From: Paenibacillus peoriae
GTDB taxonomy: Bacteria; Bacillota; Bacilli; Paenibacillales; Paenibacillaceae
DNA: 64,000 bases
Assembly: GCF_022531965.1 (NCBI RefSeq)
Contig: NZ_CP092831.1
Location: 2,322,001 to 2,386,000, forward strand
Reading direction: 5' to 3'
Positions 33,556 through 41,732 of the stretch are shown piece after piece. The translations under genes and the position numbers were made by a program. The notes beneath the pieces are model-generated. The model did no database searches. It saw only the letters and a list, made by a program, of their open reading frames with translations, and had not been told where the DNA came from. The first letter of the stretch is position 1. The number at the start of each line of letters is the position of its first letter.

Positions 33556-35205
33556 ATGATGAATATTCGCAAATGGCAGAAAGGGCTGTTGGCCGTCGTG
33601 CTGCTGATAGGACCGCTCGCGGGGTGTACGTCCGGTGGAAGTGGCGCTGTCACGGAATTGAAGGACGAGAAAACTAAGGCTTCGGCAGATACGCCAGGCT
33701 GGAAGGCGGATACAGAGCCGATTACGTTTGACTGGTATTTGAATTTTTCCTGGTTCCCGAACAAGTGGGGAACGGATATGACCTCGAAGTATGTGACGCA
33801 AAAGACTGGGGTCAGCGTTAATTTTATCGTACCCGCAGGGAATGAAAATGAAAAACTGAATACCATGCTCGCCTCGGGCAAACTGCCTGATTTTGTCACG
33901 CTCAGTTGGGGGGAAGATGCGATCAAAAAAATGATCGAGGGCAAGATGGTGCTCCCACTTAACAAGTTGGCCGAGAAATATGATCCATATCTGATTAAAG
34001 TGGCAGACCCAGCTAAAATGTCATGGTATCGTCAAACGGACGGGAATGTATATGGGTATCCTAACGCGTCCTCTTCACCACAGGATTACCAAAAATACGG
34101 CCAAAATTTTGTCTCCAATCAAACGTTTATGGTTCGGAAGGATATGTACGAGGCGATTGGCAAGCCGGATATGAGAACACCAGAGGGATTTCTGAAAGCG
34201 CTTCAAAAAGCAAAGGAGAAATTCCCGGAGATAAACGGTCAACCGCTGATCCCGATAGGGTTCCACGAATTTACGGATAACGGAAATTATTCTTTTGAAG
34301 ACTATTTACTTAATTTTTTAGCCGTTCCACATGAGAAGGACGGAAAGCTGTACGACCGTCGATCGGACGAAGAGTACATTCGCTGGCTCAAAACATTCCG
34401 TCAAGCCAATGAGCAGGGTCTGATCGCCAAGGACGTATTTATCGACAAACGTCCGCAAATGGAGGAGAAGGTGGCACAGGGACGGTATTTTGCCATGCTA
34501 TATCAGCGCTCTGATTTTGCTACACAACAGGTGACGTTGCATGCGAAAGATCCCAACTCCGTCTACATTGCGGTGGATGGACCTTCCAACAGTAAGCTGG
34601 ACCCGCCGACGCTGGCCGGGCCGGGCATTTCCGGGTGGACGGTGACGCTTATTTCGAAGGATGTCAAAGACAAGGAGCGGGCTATTGAATTTCTGACTTA
34701 TCTGATTAGCGAGGAAGGGAATCGTGATCTGTATCTGGGGGAGCAGGGAAAGCTGTGGGACACAGTTAACGGTAAGCCAGCCTTCAAGCCGGAGGTACTG
34801 GAGCTGCTGAACAAGGATCGGTCTGCATTTGACAAAAAGTATGGCGCCTCCTTCACTTTCTGGATGCTGATGGATACAAATATGAATTTGCAGTGGGCGC
34901 CGCCCAGTGTCGAGCCGTATAAGCAGCCTGAAGATTGGACGAAAGGCAAGACCCACAGCTTCTCTCAATATGAGAATATCAAACCGACCGGAACCTCGGC
35001 AGAAGGCATTGCGTCAGGCCAGATAGACAAAATTTGGGGCAAGGCATTACCGAAACTGTTGCTGGCTTCCTCGGATGAGGAGTTCGATCGGCTGTTTGCC
35101 CGCTTTTTGGAAGACCGCAGAAAAGCAGGCTATGACAAGGTATTGGCTTATCAGCAAAAAGCCTATGAGGAAAACCTTAAGAAAATTGAACAGTTCACCA
35201 AATGA
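33556..35205 (+). CDS. extracellular solute-binding lipoprotein (LplA/YtcQ type)
   Basis: 549 residues. Lipoprotein signal: KWQK, hydrophobic core, lipobox LAGC with Cys24, then a Gly/Ser linker. The mature domain starts with EPITFDWYLNFSWFPNKWG and contains QTFMVRKDMYEAIGKP and YLISEEGNRDLYLGEQGKLW, typical of the large (500+ residue) LplA/YtcQ-type binding proteins. GGGGGAGA precedes ATG 33556. Presumably captures an oligosaccharide outside the membrane for the two permeases; substrate not identifiable. Confidence 0.93.
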   Translation: MMNIRKWQKGLLAVVLLIGPLAGCTSGGSGAVTELKDEKTKASADTPGWKADTEPITFDWYLNFSWFPNKWGTDMTSKYVTQKTGVSVNFIVPAGNENEKLNTMLASGKLPDFVTLSWGEDAIKKMIEGKMVLPLNKLAEKYDPYLIKVADPAKMSWYRQTDGNVYGYPNASSSPQDYQKYGQNFVSNQTFMVRKDMYEAIGKPDMRTPEGFLKALQKAKEKFPEINGQPLIPIGFHEFTDNGNYSFEDYLLNFLAVPHEKDGKLYDRRSDEEYIRWLKTFRQANEQGLIAKDVFIDKRPQMEEKVAQGRYFAMLYQRSDFATQQVTLHAKDPNSVYIAVDGPSNSKLDPPTLAGPGISGWTVTLISKDVKDKERAIEFLTYLISEEGNRDLYLGEQGKLWDTVNGKPAFKPEVLELLNKDRSAFDKKYGASFTFWMLMDTNMNLQWAPPSVEPYKQPEDWTKGKTHSFSQYENIKPTGTSAEGIASGQIDKIWGKALPKLLLASSDEEFDRLFARFLEDRRKAGYDKVLAYQQKAYEENLKKIEQFTK

Positions 35206-35251
35206 TTTAATTCAATAACTTAATCTATTGAACCCCTAAGGATGTGATTAC

Positions 35252-37213
35252 ATGCCAGGCCGTGCACGTTCACAGATGAAGAGCCTGCTGCGCCGCACGA
35301 TATGGCAGTGGATGACGGGAACGACCGATCGGCTTGGCGGTTGTTCCCTTCAAGTTAAGCTCATTGTCGCGTATATCGGCGTCATTTTAATCCCGGTGGT
35401 ATTGTTCTCGCTATATACCTTTCACCAACTGTACGAGAATACAATGAAAGACATTACCGTACAAAATCAGTATGTGTTGGATACAGAGCTGGCCCATATT
35501 CATAGCAATATGGAAATTATGGAGCGAACCGCACAGCTTGCGATCTCAGATCGCAACGTGCTTCATTATCTAACCGAGGAACGTGAAATAAGCAGCGATG
35601 AGCTAGTCCAATTCAACTTGAATGTGTTTCCAAATTTACAGCACTTGCTGTACAGTAATCCCAATGTAGAGAACATTCGACTGTATACCAATAATCCCCA
35701 GACGCATGAAATATGGCCGATGATTTTCAAAGAATCACGATTGCCTAAGGCTTCCTGGCTGAAAGCGGCTCAACTCCGACAAGGGAAAATATGGTGGGAT
35801 ATGTACAAGGGGCCGAAAAGCTTACTTGGGGGACAATCCCGCCAGGAAAGTGAGACAGTGCAGTATATGGCACTGCTGCGTGAAATTCAGTCTACTGGAG
35901 GAAGACACGCGGGGTTGGTAGAAACAAATATGAGGCTGGAGCTATTTTCACCTAGGGTATTTGGAATCCCGCAACGTAATCGCGCATGGCAAATGTTCAT
36001 TCTGAACGGCGGGGATTCCATCTCAAACGGTGGAAAATTAGTGTCTTCTACCGATATAGCTACAGCTTCCTTTCAACCTGATCCCATTCCGATCCCTCTG
36101 TCCCATGTGCACCATCTGTTACAGTCCCGCGTTCAGGGACAGGGTGGTGTTTTTGACTTTACCTATGGGAATAAGCCTTATCTTGGTTTGTATCGTTATA
36201 TAGAAGGGTTGGACGCCTACCTGCTAAATGTGGTGGCGCTGGACGGTCCGCTGGGTGATCTCCGTCAGAAACGCAATGCTATGCTGCTCATTATTAGTAT
36301 GCTGATTTTGTTTATGTCCGTCATTTCCTATACCTTGCATGCCTTCATTCTCAAGCAGCTACATACCCTGCGTGAATCCATGAAAAAAGTAGAGCAGGAG
36401 GGTGACTTTCAGCTTAAGATTCCAGTATATGGACGGGGAGAAGTGGCTGAGCTGGCTTTATATTTTCGCAGTCTGCTGAGTCGAATTAACGGGCTCATTG
36501 CCGAGGCAGTACACAAGCAGGCCACTGCTCAAGAAGCTGAACTGCTAGCGCTCAAGCATCAGATTGATTCCCACTTTCTCTATAATACATTGGAAAATTT
36601 AAAAATGATGGCGGAGATAGAACGGCAGTATCCGCTGTCGGATGCCCTTACCTCCCTTGGCTCGATGATGCGTTATAATCTCCAATGGTCCGGGTCGTGT
36701 GTTACGTTGCGGGATGAAATCCGACATATCCAGCATTACGTGGCCATCATGAACATTCGCCACGATAACCAAATTGGATTGGAAATTCATCTATCGTCGG
36801 CGTTTATGGAACTGGAGATGCTGAAAATGTCGCTGCAGCCTGTAGTCGAAAATGCTATCAAGCACGGGTGGAGTACATTGCAAAGCCCATTCAGCATCAC
36901 GATTGAAGCCTGCTCTAAGCAGGATATCATAGAATTGCGTATACAGGATAACGGAGTGGGGATCTCTGAAGAAAGAAGAAACGCCATCATGGCTGGTCTA
37001 GCGCGAACGGATATGGATTCCCTCGAGCCCGGGATGAATGGGGGAATCGGTTTGTATAATGTGCATCGCCGTTTAAGTATGCAGTATGGCGCAGAGTATG
37101 GCATAAGACTGGACAGCATCCACGGACAATCGACGACAGTGACCCTGATTTTGCCTAGACGTTACATGATGAGGGGGACGGACCATGACGACCAAGCTGT
37201 TGATTGCGGATGA
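35252..37213 (+). CDS. sensor histidine kinase (YesM type)
   Basis: 653 residues. One membrane helix near residues 36-57, a large extracellular sensor to about 345, a second helix (LLIISMLILFMSVISYTLH), HAMP, then the His_kinase domain with phospho-acceptor H in ALKHQIDSHFLYNTLENLKM and a C-terminal ATPase with VENAIKHG and NGGIGLYNVHRRL. This is the YesM class that senses extracellular sugars, often through the binding protein. A poor ribosome site (AAGGATGTG) precedes ATG 35252. Its last 29 bases overlap the response regulator start, indicating translational coupling. Confidence 0.93.
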   Translation: MPGRARSQMKSLLRRTIWQWMTGTTDRLGGCSLQVKLIVAYIGVILIPVVLFSLYTFHQLYENTMKDITVQNQYVLDTELAHIHSNMEIMERTAQLAISDRNVLHYLTEEREISSDELVQFNLNVFPNLQHLLYSNPNVENIRLYTNNPQTHEIWPMIFKESRLPKASWLKAAQLRQGKIWWDMYKGPKSLLGGQSRQESETVQYMALLREIQSTGGRHAGLVETNMRLELFSPRVFGIPQRNRAWQMFILNGGDSISNGGKLVSSTDIATASFQPDPIPIPLSHVHHLLQSRVQGQGGVFDFTYGNKPYLGLYRYIEGLDAYLLNVVALDGPLGDLRQKRNAMLLIISMLILFMSVISYTLHAFILKQLHTLRESMKKVEQEGDFQLKIPVYGRGEVAELALYFRSLLSRINGLIAEAVHKQATAQEAELLALKHQIDSHFLYNTLENLKMMAEIERQYPLSDALTSLGSMMRYNLQWSGSCVTLRDEIRHIQHYVAIMNIRHDNQIGLEIHLSSAFMELEMLKMSLQPVVENAIKHGWSTLQSPFSITIEACSKQDIIELRIQDNGVGISEERRNAIMAGLARTDMDSLEPGMNGGIGLYNVHRRLSMQYGAEYGIRLDSIHGQSTTVTLILPRRYMMRGTDHDDQAVDCG

Positions 37214-37973
37214 CGAGAAAAATATTCGAATGGGACTTCAAGCTATGATCGAACGGGAATTTTCCGGTCTCTATGAATGTGTACTGGTCAAGGACGGAAG
37301 GGAAGCCTGGCAGCATGTGAAGCAGTTTTTGCCCGAGTTGGTGATAACGGATATCCGTATGCCTATTATGGATGGCATTATGCTGATGCAGCATATTCGT
37401 GAGCTGGAGCCGGAACGCAGGCCGTTGGTGATCATTCTCAGTGGATATGACGAGTTTCAGTATGCGCGCGAAGCGATTCGCTGTGGGGCACGAGAGTATT
37501 TGCTCAAGCCGATCGTAAGGGAGGAACTGTTCGGTGCGCTGGCAGTTTTGAATGAGGAATTGAAGGAGAGGAACCCCCTCACATACGATAGTGTTGTCGG
37601 CGTAGAGAAAGATAGACTAGCTGGCGCGAGTGCCAACGTCGATAGAAGTGGTAGTATGACACGTGCTATCCAATATATCCACGCTCATTACAGCGAGGAT
37701 TTGAATATGGCAGTAGTATCCAACTCAGTATCCTTGAATTATACGTATTTTAGTCAGGCGTTCAAAGCTTATACAGGCCTCAGCTTTGTTCAATATGTAA
37801 AAAGGCTGCGCATTTCAGAAGCCAAAAAGCTGCTGGAGTGTCAAGGGGGCAGGATCTATGAAATTGCGGCTAACGTGGGCTTTGACAATGCAAAGCACTT
37901 TAACAAAGTGTTTCGTGAGCTGGAGGGGATGAGCCCGCAGCAGTTTCGAGTGCAGAATCAAAGGGGTAATTAG
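37185..37973 (+). CDS. AraC-type response regulator (YesN type)
   Basis: 262 residues. Receiver domain with phosphorylation site Asp56 (ELVITDIRMPIMDG) and DNA-binding AraC domain at the C-terminus (TRAIQYIHAHYSEDLNMAVV, then IYEIAANVGFDNAKHFNKVF and GMSPQQFR). Shorter than the usual 350-540-residue YesN proteins because the linker between the domains is only about 30 residues. Controlled by the preceding kinase; expected target is the promoter before 31668. Confidence 0.93.
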   Translation: MTTKLLIADDEKNIRMGLQAMIEREFSGLYECVLVKDGREAWQHVKQFLPELVITDIRMPIMDGIMLMQHIRELEPERRPLVIILSGYDEFQYAREAIRCGAREYLLKPIVREELFGALAVLNEELKERNPLTYDSVVGVEKDRLAGASANVDRSGSMTRAIQYIHAHYSEDLNMAVVSNSVSLNYTYFSQAFKAYTGLSFVQYVKRLRISEAKKLLECQGGRIYEIAANVGFDNAKHFNKVFRELEGMSPQQFRVQNQRGN

Positions 37974-38104
37974 ATATAAAGAGGGGGAAAACTCCACTGC
38001 CTTTTTACCCTTATCCTGATATAATAAACGTATGCATAACCATGACCTTCAATCAGAGAGTTTGTACACAATCACACGAATCGCCGAACGGAAGGGGAGA
38101 GCAT

Positions 38105-38917
38105 ATGGTTATTTATGAAACGGACCAAGCTTATATCATGACGACGCAGCATGACCATGCCCATATTTCAGGTGAGTTGGCTTTACAATGGGAAGAGAGT
38201 GCCTTCAAGAATAGACGTCATAAGCAGGATTTTGTATATGCAGCAAGGGAGCATGATCGGGGTTGGATACAGTTAGACGCTGCTCCTTTCTGGAATGATC
38301 ATATGTCAGTACCTTATACATTTATTGATTTTCCGCTCAGTCCACGTTTTGTTTTCTATCGTCTTGGGATTGATGAAGTCGAACAAGGAAACACGTATGC
38401 TGCGTTGCTGTGTAGCTTGATGTACAAGGAGCTAGTCGGGCGGACCGAGCATCAAAATGCTCAGGACAAGCAGATTACGCATGCTTATCAGGAAGCGGAG
38501 GAACAGCGTCGTCTGAGGCTCAAACAGGAGCTGGCATGTGGCGTAACCTTCGACCATCAAGTGCGGACGGATGTACGGAGAATGTTGTTTTGCGACGAAT
38601 TGAGTCTGTTTTTGTGCAGTCGAGAGCCGGGTACGCCTACAGTAGAATATGAATGGTTTGCTGAAGGTTTGAGCTTCCCGGCTGTTCGTCATGAAAGCGG
38701 GCGAGTTTGGGCCGAGTGGCTATCGGATCAGACTGTAGGTCTCTCCTTTTTTCCTTTCAAGGGCAAGGTAGGGATTACTCATACCTTTAAAAAGGTGGAC
38801 AAGGAGAAAATTCGTACCTTCGGTCTCCTAGAGGCTTACCGTTCTTCCGAATGGACGCATCGAACCTTTACCGTTGAACATATCATGGAAGTAGAAGAAC
38901 ATAAGGAGAATGCCTGA
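38105..38917 (+). CDS. DUF3891 family protein
   Basis: 270 residues. MVIYETDQAYIMTTQHDHAH with AAREHDRGWIQLDAAPFWND and YTFIDFPLSPRF are the recognisable features of the DUF3891 (PF13030) family; conserved His/Asp residues suggest an HD-like metal site, function unknown. ATG 38105 follows AAGGGGAG; the open frame begins 63 bases earlier without a ribosome site. Single gene with the terminator at 38969. Confidence 0.8.
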   Translation: MVIYETDQAYIMTTQHDHAHISGELALQWEESAFKNRRHKQDFVYAAREHDRGWIQLDAAPFWNDHMSVPYTFIDFPLSPRFVFYRLGIDEVEQGNTYAALLCSLMYKELVGRTEHQNAQDKQITHAYQEAEEQRRLRLKQELACGVTFDHQVRTDVRRMLFCDELSLFLCSREPGTPTVEYEWFAEGLSFPAVRHESGRVWAEWLSDQTVGLSFFPFKGKVGITHTFKKVDKEKIRTFGLLEAYRSSEWTHRTFTVEHIMEVEEHKENA

Positions 38918-38968
38918 CCGTCTACGAATACAGCCTCGAACAATAATTTGTTTGTAGACGCAGAGAAA

Positions 38969-39008
38969 AGCCTCCCTGAACCATGATTCAGAGAGGCTCG
39001 CTTTTTTC
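38969..39008. terminator. bidirectional terminator
   Basis: AGCCTCCCTGAA / TTCAGAGAGGCT, 12 positions with one mismatch, CCATGA loop, T6 tail on plus and AAAAG on the other side. Shared with the small convergent gene. Confidence 0.85.
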
Positions 39009-39021
39009 TAGCTTTAACATT

Positions 39022-39159
39022 TTACGATTTTGCAGAGGTTTTCGCACGATTGACAATAGTCTGTACCTTATTCAATACCTTATCGCGTGCCCCTTTATTT
39101 TTCATCAGATACGTCACACCCATTCCCAATGCTGCTACCACCCATTTCTTATTCTTCAT
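39022..39159 (-). CDS. small basic protein, 45 residues
   Basis: On the minus strand ATG 39159 has AAGGAGG about 8 bases upstream and opens a 45-codon frame: MKNKKWVVAALGMGVTYLMK, then a very basic tail (NKGARDKVLNKVQTIVNRAK). One short hydrophobic segment near the N-terminus suggests membrane association. The stop lies just before a shared terminator. The ribosome site, terminator and composition support a real gene; function unknown. Confidence 0.68.
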   Translation of the reverse strand: MKNKKWVVAALGMGVTYLMKNKGARDKVLNKVQTIVNRAKTSAKS

Positions 39160-39414
39160 AAAGTACGCCTCCTTATGATCATGTTGTCATACCCAAATGC
39201 TTAAAAGCATCCAAAATGTGAAAAGATGAACGGGATTTTACGATTTAGTGATTCCTTGCACTCGTTCCGCATAACTATGATTTACCCTTCTCCATCACAT
39301 CTTACCCGTTCCTTCGCCAATGAAACGATTACGACTGTCTTTTCATGTTTAATGGATATTATCAAATATCCCGCCACAATGGCTTCAGACGCACATGACA
39401 GGGAGGTCTTTGTT

Positions 39415-40560
39415 ATGAGAAAGAAGGAAGTGGTTGCCATGCTGCTCGCCGGCGGACAAGGCAAAAGACTCAAAGGACTTACTCGTACACTAGCCAAACC
39501 GGCAGTATTTTTTGGAGGAACTTACCGCATTATTGATTTCCCTCTCAGCAATTGCACTCATTCTGGTATAGACACTGTAGGTGTATTGACCCAATACGAG
39601 CCGTTGGTGCTCCATTCCTATATCGGCGTAGGCAGCGACTGGGATTTGGATCGTCTGGATGGAGGAGTGTTCGTTTTACCTCCGCACGAGAAAGAAGATG
39701 GAAACAACTGGTATAGGGGCACGGCGGATGCAATATATCGAAACCTGCATTTCTTGGACCAGTATGACCCGGAGCATGTACTCATTCTGTCAGGGGATCA
39801 CATTTATAAAATGGACTACAGTCGAATGCTCCACTATCACAAGGAGAAGGAAGCAGACTGCACCATTTCTGTTATCAATGTCACGATTCAGGAAGCTAAA
39901 CGATTTGGAATCCTGAACGCTGACGATGATCTGAAAATATATGACTTTGAGGAGAAGCCTGAACAGCCGAAAAGTACATTGGCCTCCATGGGTATTTATT
40001 TGTTCAAATGGGAGGTGTTGCGTCGCTATTTACTGGAAAGCGCAAGCGATTCTGAATCCTCACATGATTTTGGCAAGGATATCATTCCATTGTTGCTTCA
40101 GCATGGCCGGTCGCTGTATGCGTACCCGTTTGCTGGGTACTGGAAGGATGTAGGTACCATTCAGAGCTTGTGGGAGTCCAACATGGATCTTCTGGTTCAG
40201 GATCCGCCTTTGGATCTGAATGATCCTTTCTGGCGCATCTATACTCGCAGCCCCAATCAACCGGCCCAGTATATAACCCAACGGGCGATTCTCAAAAACA
40301 GCATTGTAAATGAAGGTTGCATGGTGGATGGAGAAGTAAGGCATTCTGTACTATTTTATGGGGTCGAAGTAGGTGAAGGGAGCGTCATTACCGATTCTGT
40401 CATCATGCCGAACGTAAAAATTGGGCGCAATGTACGTATTCACCGGGCTATCGTGAATGAGAACATCGTTATTGAAGACAACGCGTTTATTGGACCTGAA
40501 GATAGTTCTGATGAGATTATTTTGTTCGATCAGGAAAGCCAGCTTCATGCACGAATTTAA
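39415..40560 (+). CDS. glgC: glucose-1-phosphate adenylyltransferase
   Basis: 381 residues. Makes ADP-glucose from glucose 1-phosphate and ATP for glycogen synthesis. The nucleotide motif is [15 protein letters not shown] (13-27 region), with [32 protein letters not shown] and the left-handed helix C-terminus. ATG 39415 is chosen because GGGAGG lies just upstream and the protein then begins like the family; the open frame extends 63 codons further without support. First gene of glgC-glgD-glgP. Confidence 0.95.
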   Translation: MRKKEVVAMLLAGGQGKRLKGLTRTLAKPAVFFGGTYRIIDFPLSNCTHSGIDTVGVLTQYEPLVLHSYIGVGSDWDLDRLDGGVFVLPPHEKEDGNNWYRGTADAIYRNLHFLDQYDPEHVLILSGDHIYKMDYSRMLHYHKEKEADCTISVINVTIQEAKRFGILNADDDLKIYDFEEKPEQPKSTLASMGIYLFKWEVLRRYLLESASDSESSHDFGKDIIPLLLQHGRSLYAYPFAGYWKDVGTIQSLWESNMDLLVQDPPLDLNDPFWRIYTRSPNQPAQYITQRAILKNSIVNEGCMVDGEVRHSVLFYGVEVGEGSVITDSVIMPNVKIGRNVRIHRAIVNENIVIEDNAFIGPEDSSDEIILFDQESQLHARI

Positions 40561-40583
40561 CCTGGATAAGGACGGTGTCTGCT

Positions 40584-41687
40584 ATGAGTCGACTCATTGG
40601 AGTTATCAACCTGGATCACGAACTGGATCAGTTGAAGGAGTTGACCTATTTCCGGTGCGGGGCCGCAGTCCCCTTTGCTAGTCGATATCGGCTCATTGAT
40701 TTTACCTTATCCAATATGATGCATGCAGGGGTGCATGATATTGCATTGTTTATCCGCCGCAAATACCGTTCGCTGCTGGATCATCTGGGCGAAGGTCGGC
40801 CTTGGGATTTAGACCGCAGACGGGGCGGGTTGTTTATTTTGCCACCGGACTGGAATGATCCGACGGATGCATCGCGTGGAGATTTGCAGCATGTGCACAA
40901 CAATCTGGACTTTTTCCATCGCTCATCGGGGCAAACCATTATTCACGCAGGAACTCAGCATGTCAATAAGGTGGATATCGAGGATGTATATCGTTATCAT
41001 CAGGAGAAAAATGCAGATGTTACCCTTGTATATAAACCCATAGACCAGCTAGAATCTGAGCATGATCCTTGTGCACGACTGGAGATTGATGAGAACGGAC
41101 GAGTGACGGGTATTCATCAGGAGCAGGATCATCATAACATTTATCTGGAGATGTTTGTGATGGACAAAGACTTGTATCTGGATCAGGTGAAGCATTGCAT
41201 TGCCCATCAGGATAATCATTTCTTTCGTGATGCCATCCAGAAAAACCCAAGTGGACTGCGTATTTATGCGTATCGTTATGAAGGTTATCATGCGGTTATT
41301 AATTCTATTGAGAGCTACTATAAAAATAGCATGAAGCTGTTGGATCAGCAGCAGTATCAAGCCCTGTTTCAGAATCAGCCGGTGCACACCAAAATCAAGT
41401 ATGAAGCCCCGACCCGCTATACGCACAGCGCCGAGGTGGATCATTCACTTGTTGCCAATGGCTGCACCATTGGAGGCAAGGTCGAGAATAGTATTCTTTT
41501 CCGTGGAGTGCGGGTGGAGGAGGGTGCGCGGGTAAGCAACTCGATTATTATGCAAAAATGTGTCATCCGTAAAGGGGCAGTTGTGGAGAATGTGGTTTTA
41601 GATAAAGATGTACAGCTTTCACCAGATCGAACTCTGATTGGAGACATTAGAGTTCCCTATGTCATTGCCAAGAATAGCGTAATTTAA
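40584..41687 (+). CDS. glgD: ADP-glucose pyrophosphorylase regulatory subunit GlgD
   Basis: 367 residues, homologous to GlgC but lacking the GGxGxRL nucleotide loop: the N-terminus reads RLIGVINLDHELDQLKELTY. RCGAAVPFASRYRLIDFTLSN and the parallel helix end (SILFRGVRVEEGARVSNSII) are kept. In Bacillus, GlgD forms a heteromer with GlgC and activates it. ATG 40584 has AAGGACG about 9 bases upstream; a GTG at 40575 is too close. 23 bases after glgC. Confidence 0.94.
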   Translation: MSRLIGVINLDHELDQLKELTYFRCGAAVPFASRYRLIDFTLSNMMHAGVHDIALFIRRKYRSLLDHLGEGRPWDLDRRRGGLFILPPDWNDPTDASRGDLQHVHNNLDFFHRSSGQTIIHAGTQHVNKVDIEDVYRYHQEKNADVTLVYKPIDQLESEHDPCARLEIDENGRVTGIHQEQDHHNIYLEMFVMDKDLYLDQVKHCIAHQDNHFFRDAIQKNPSGLRIYAYRYEGYHAVINSIESYYKNSMKLLDQQQYQALFQNQPVHTKIKYEAPTRYTHSAEVDHSLVANGCTIGGKVENSILFRGVRVEEGARVSNSIIMQKCVIRKGAVVENVVLDKDVQLSPDRTLIGDIRVPYVIAKNSVI

Positions 41688-41732
41688 AGGATATACTTAG
41701 CCATTAAAACGGAAATAACAGGAGGTACAACT

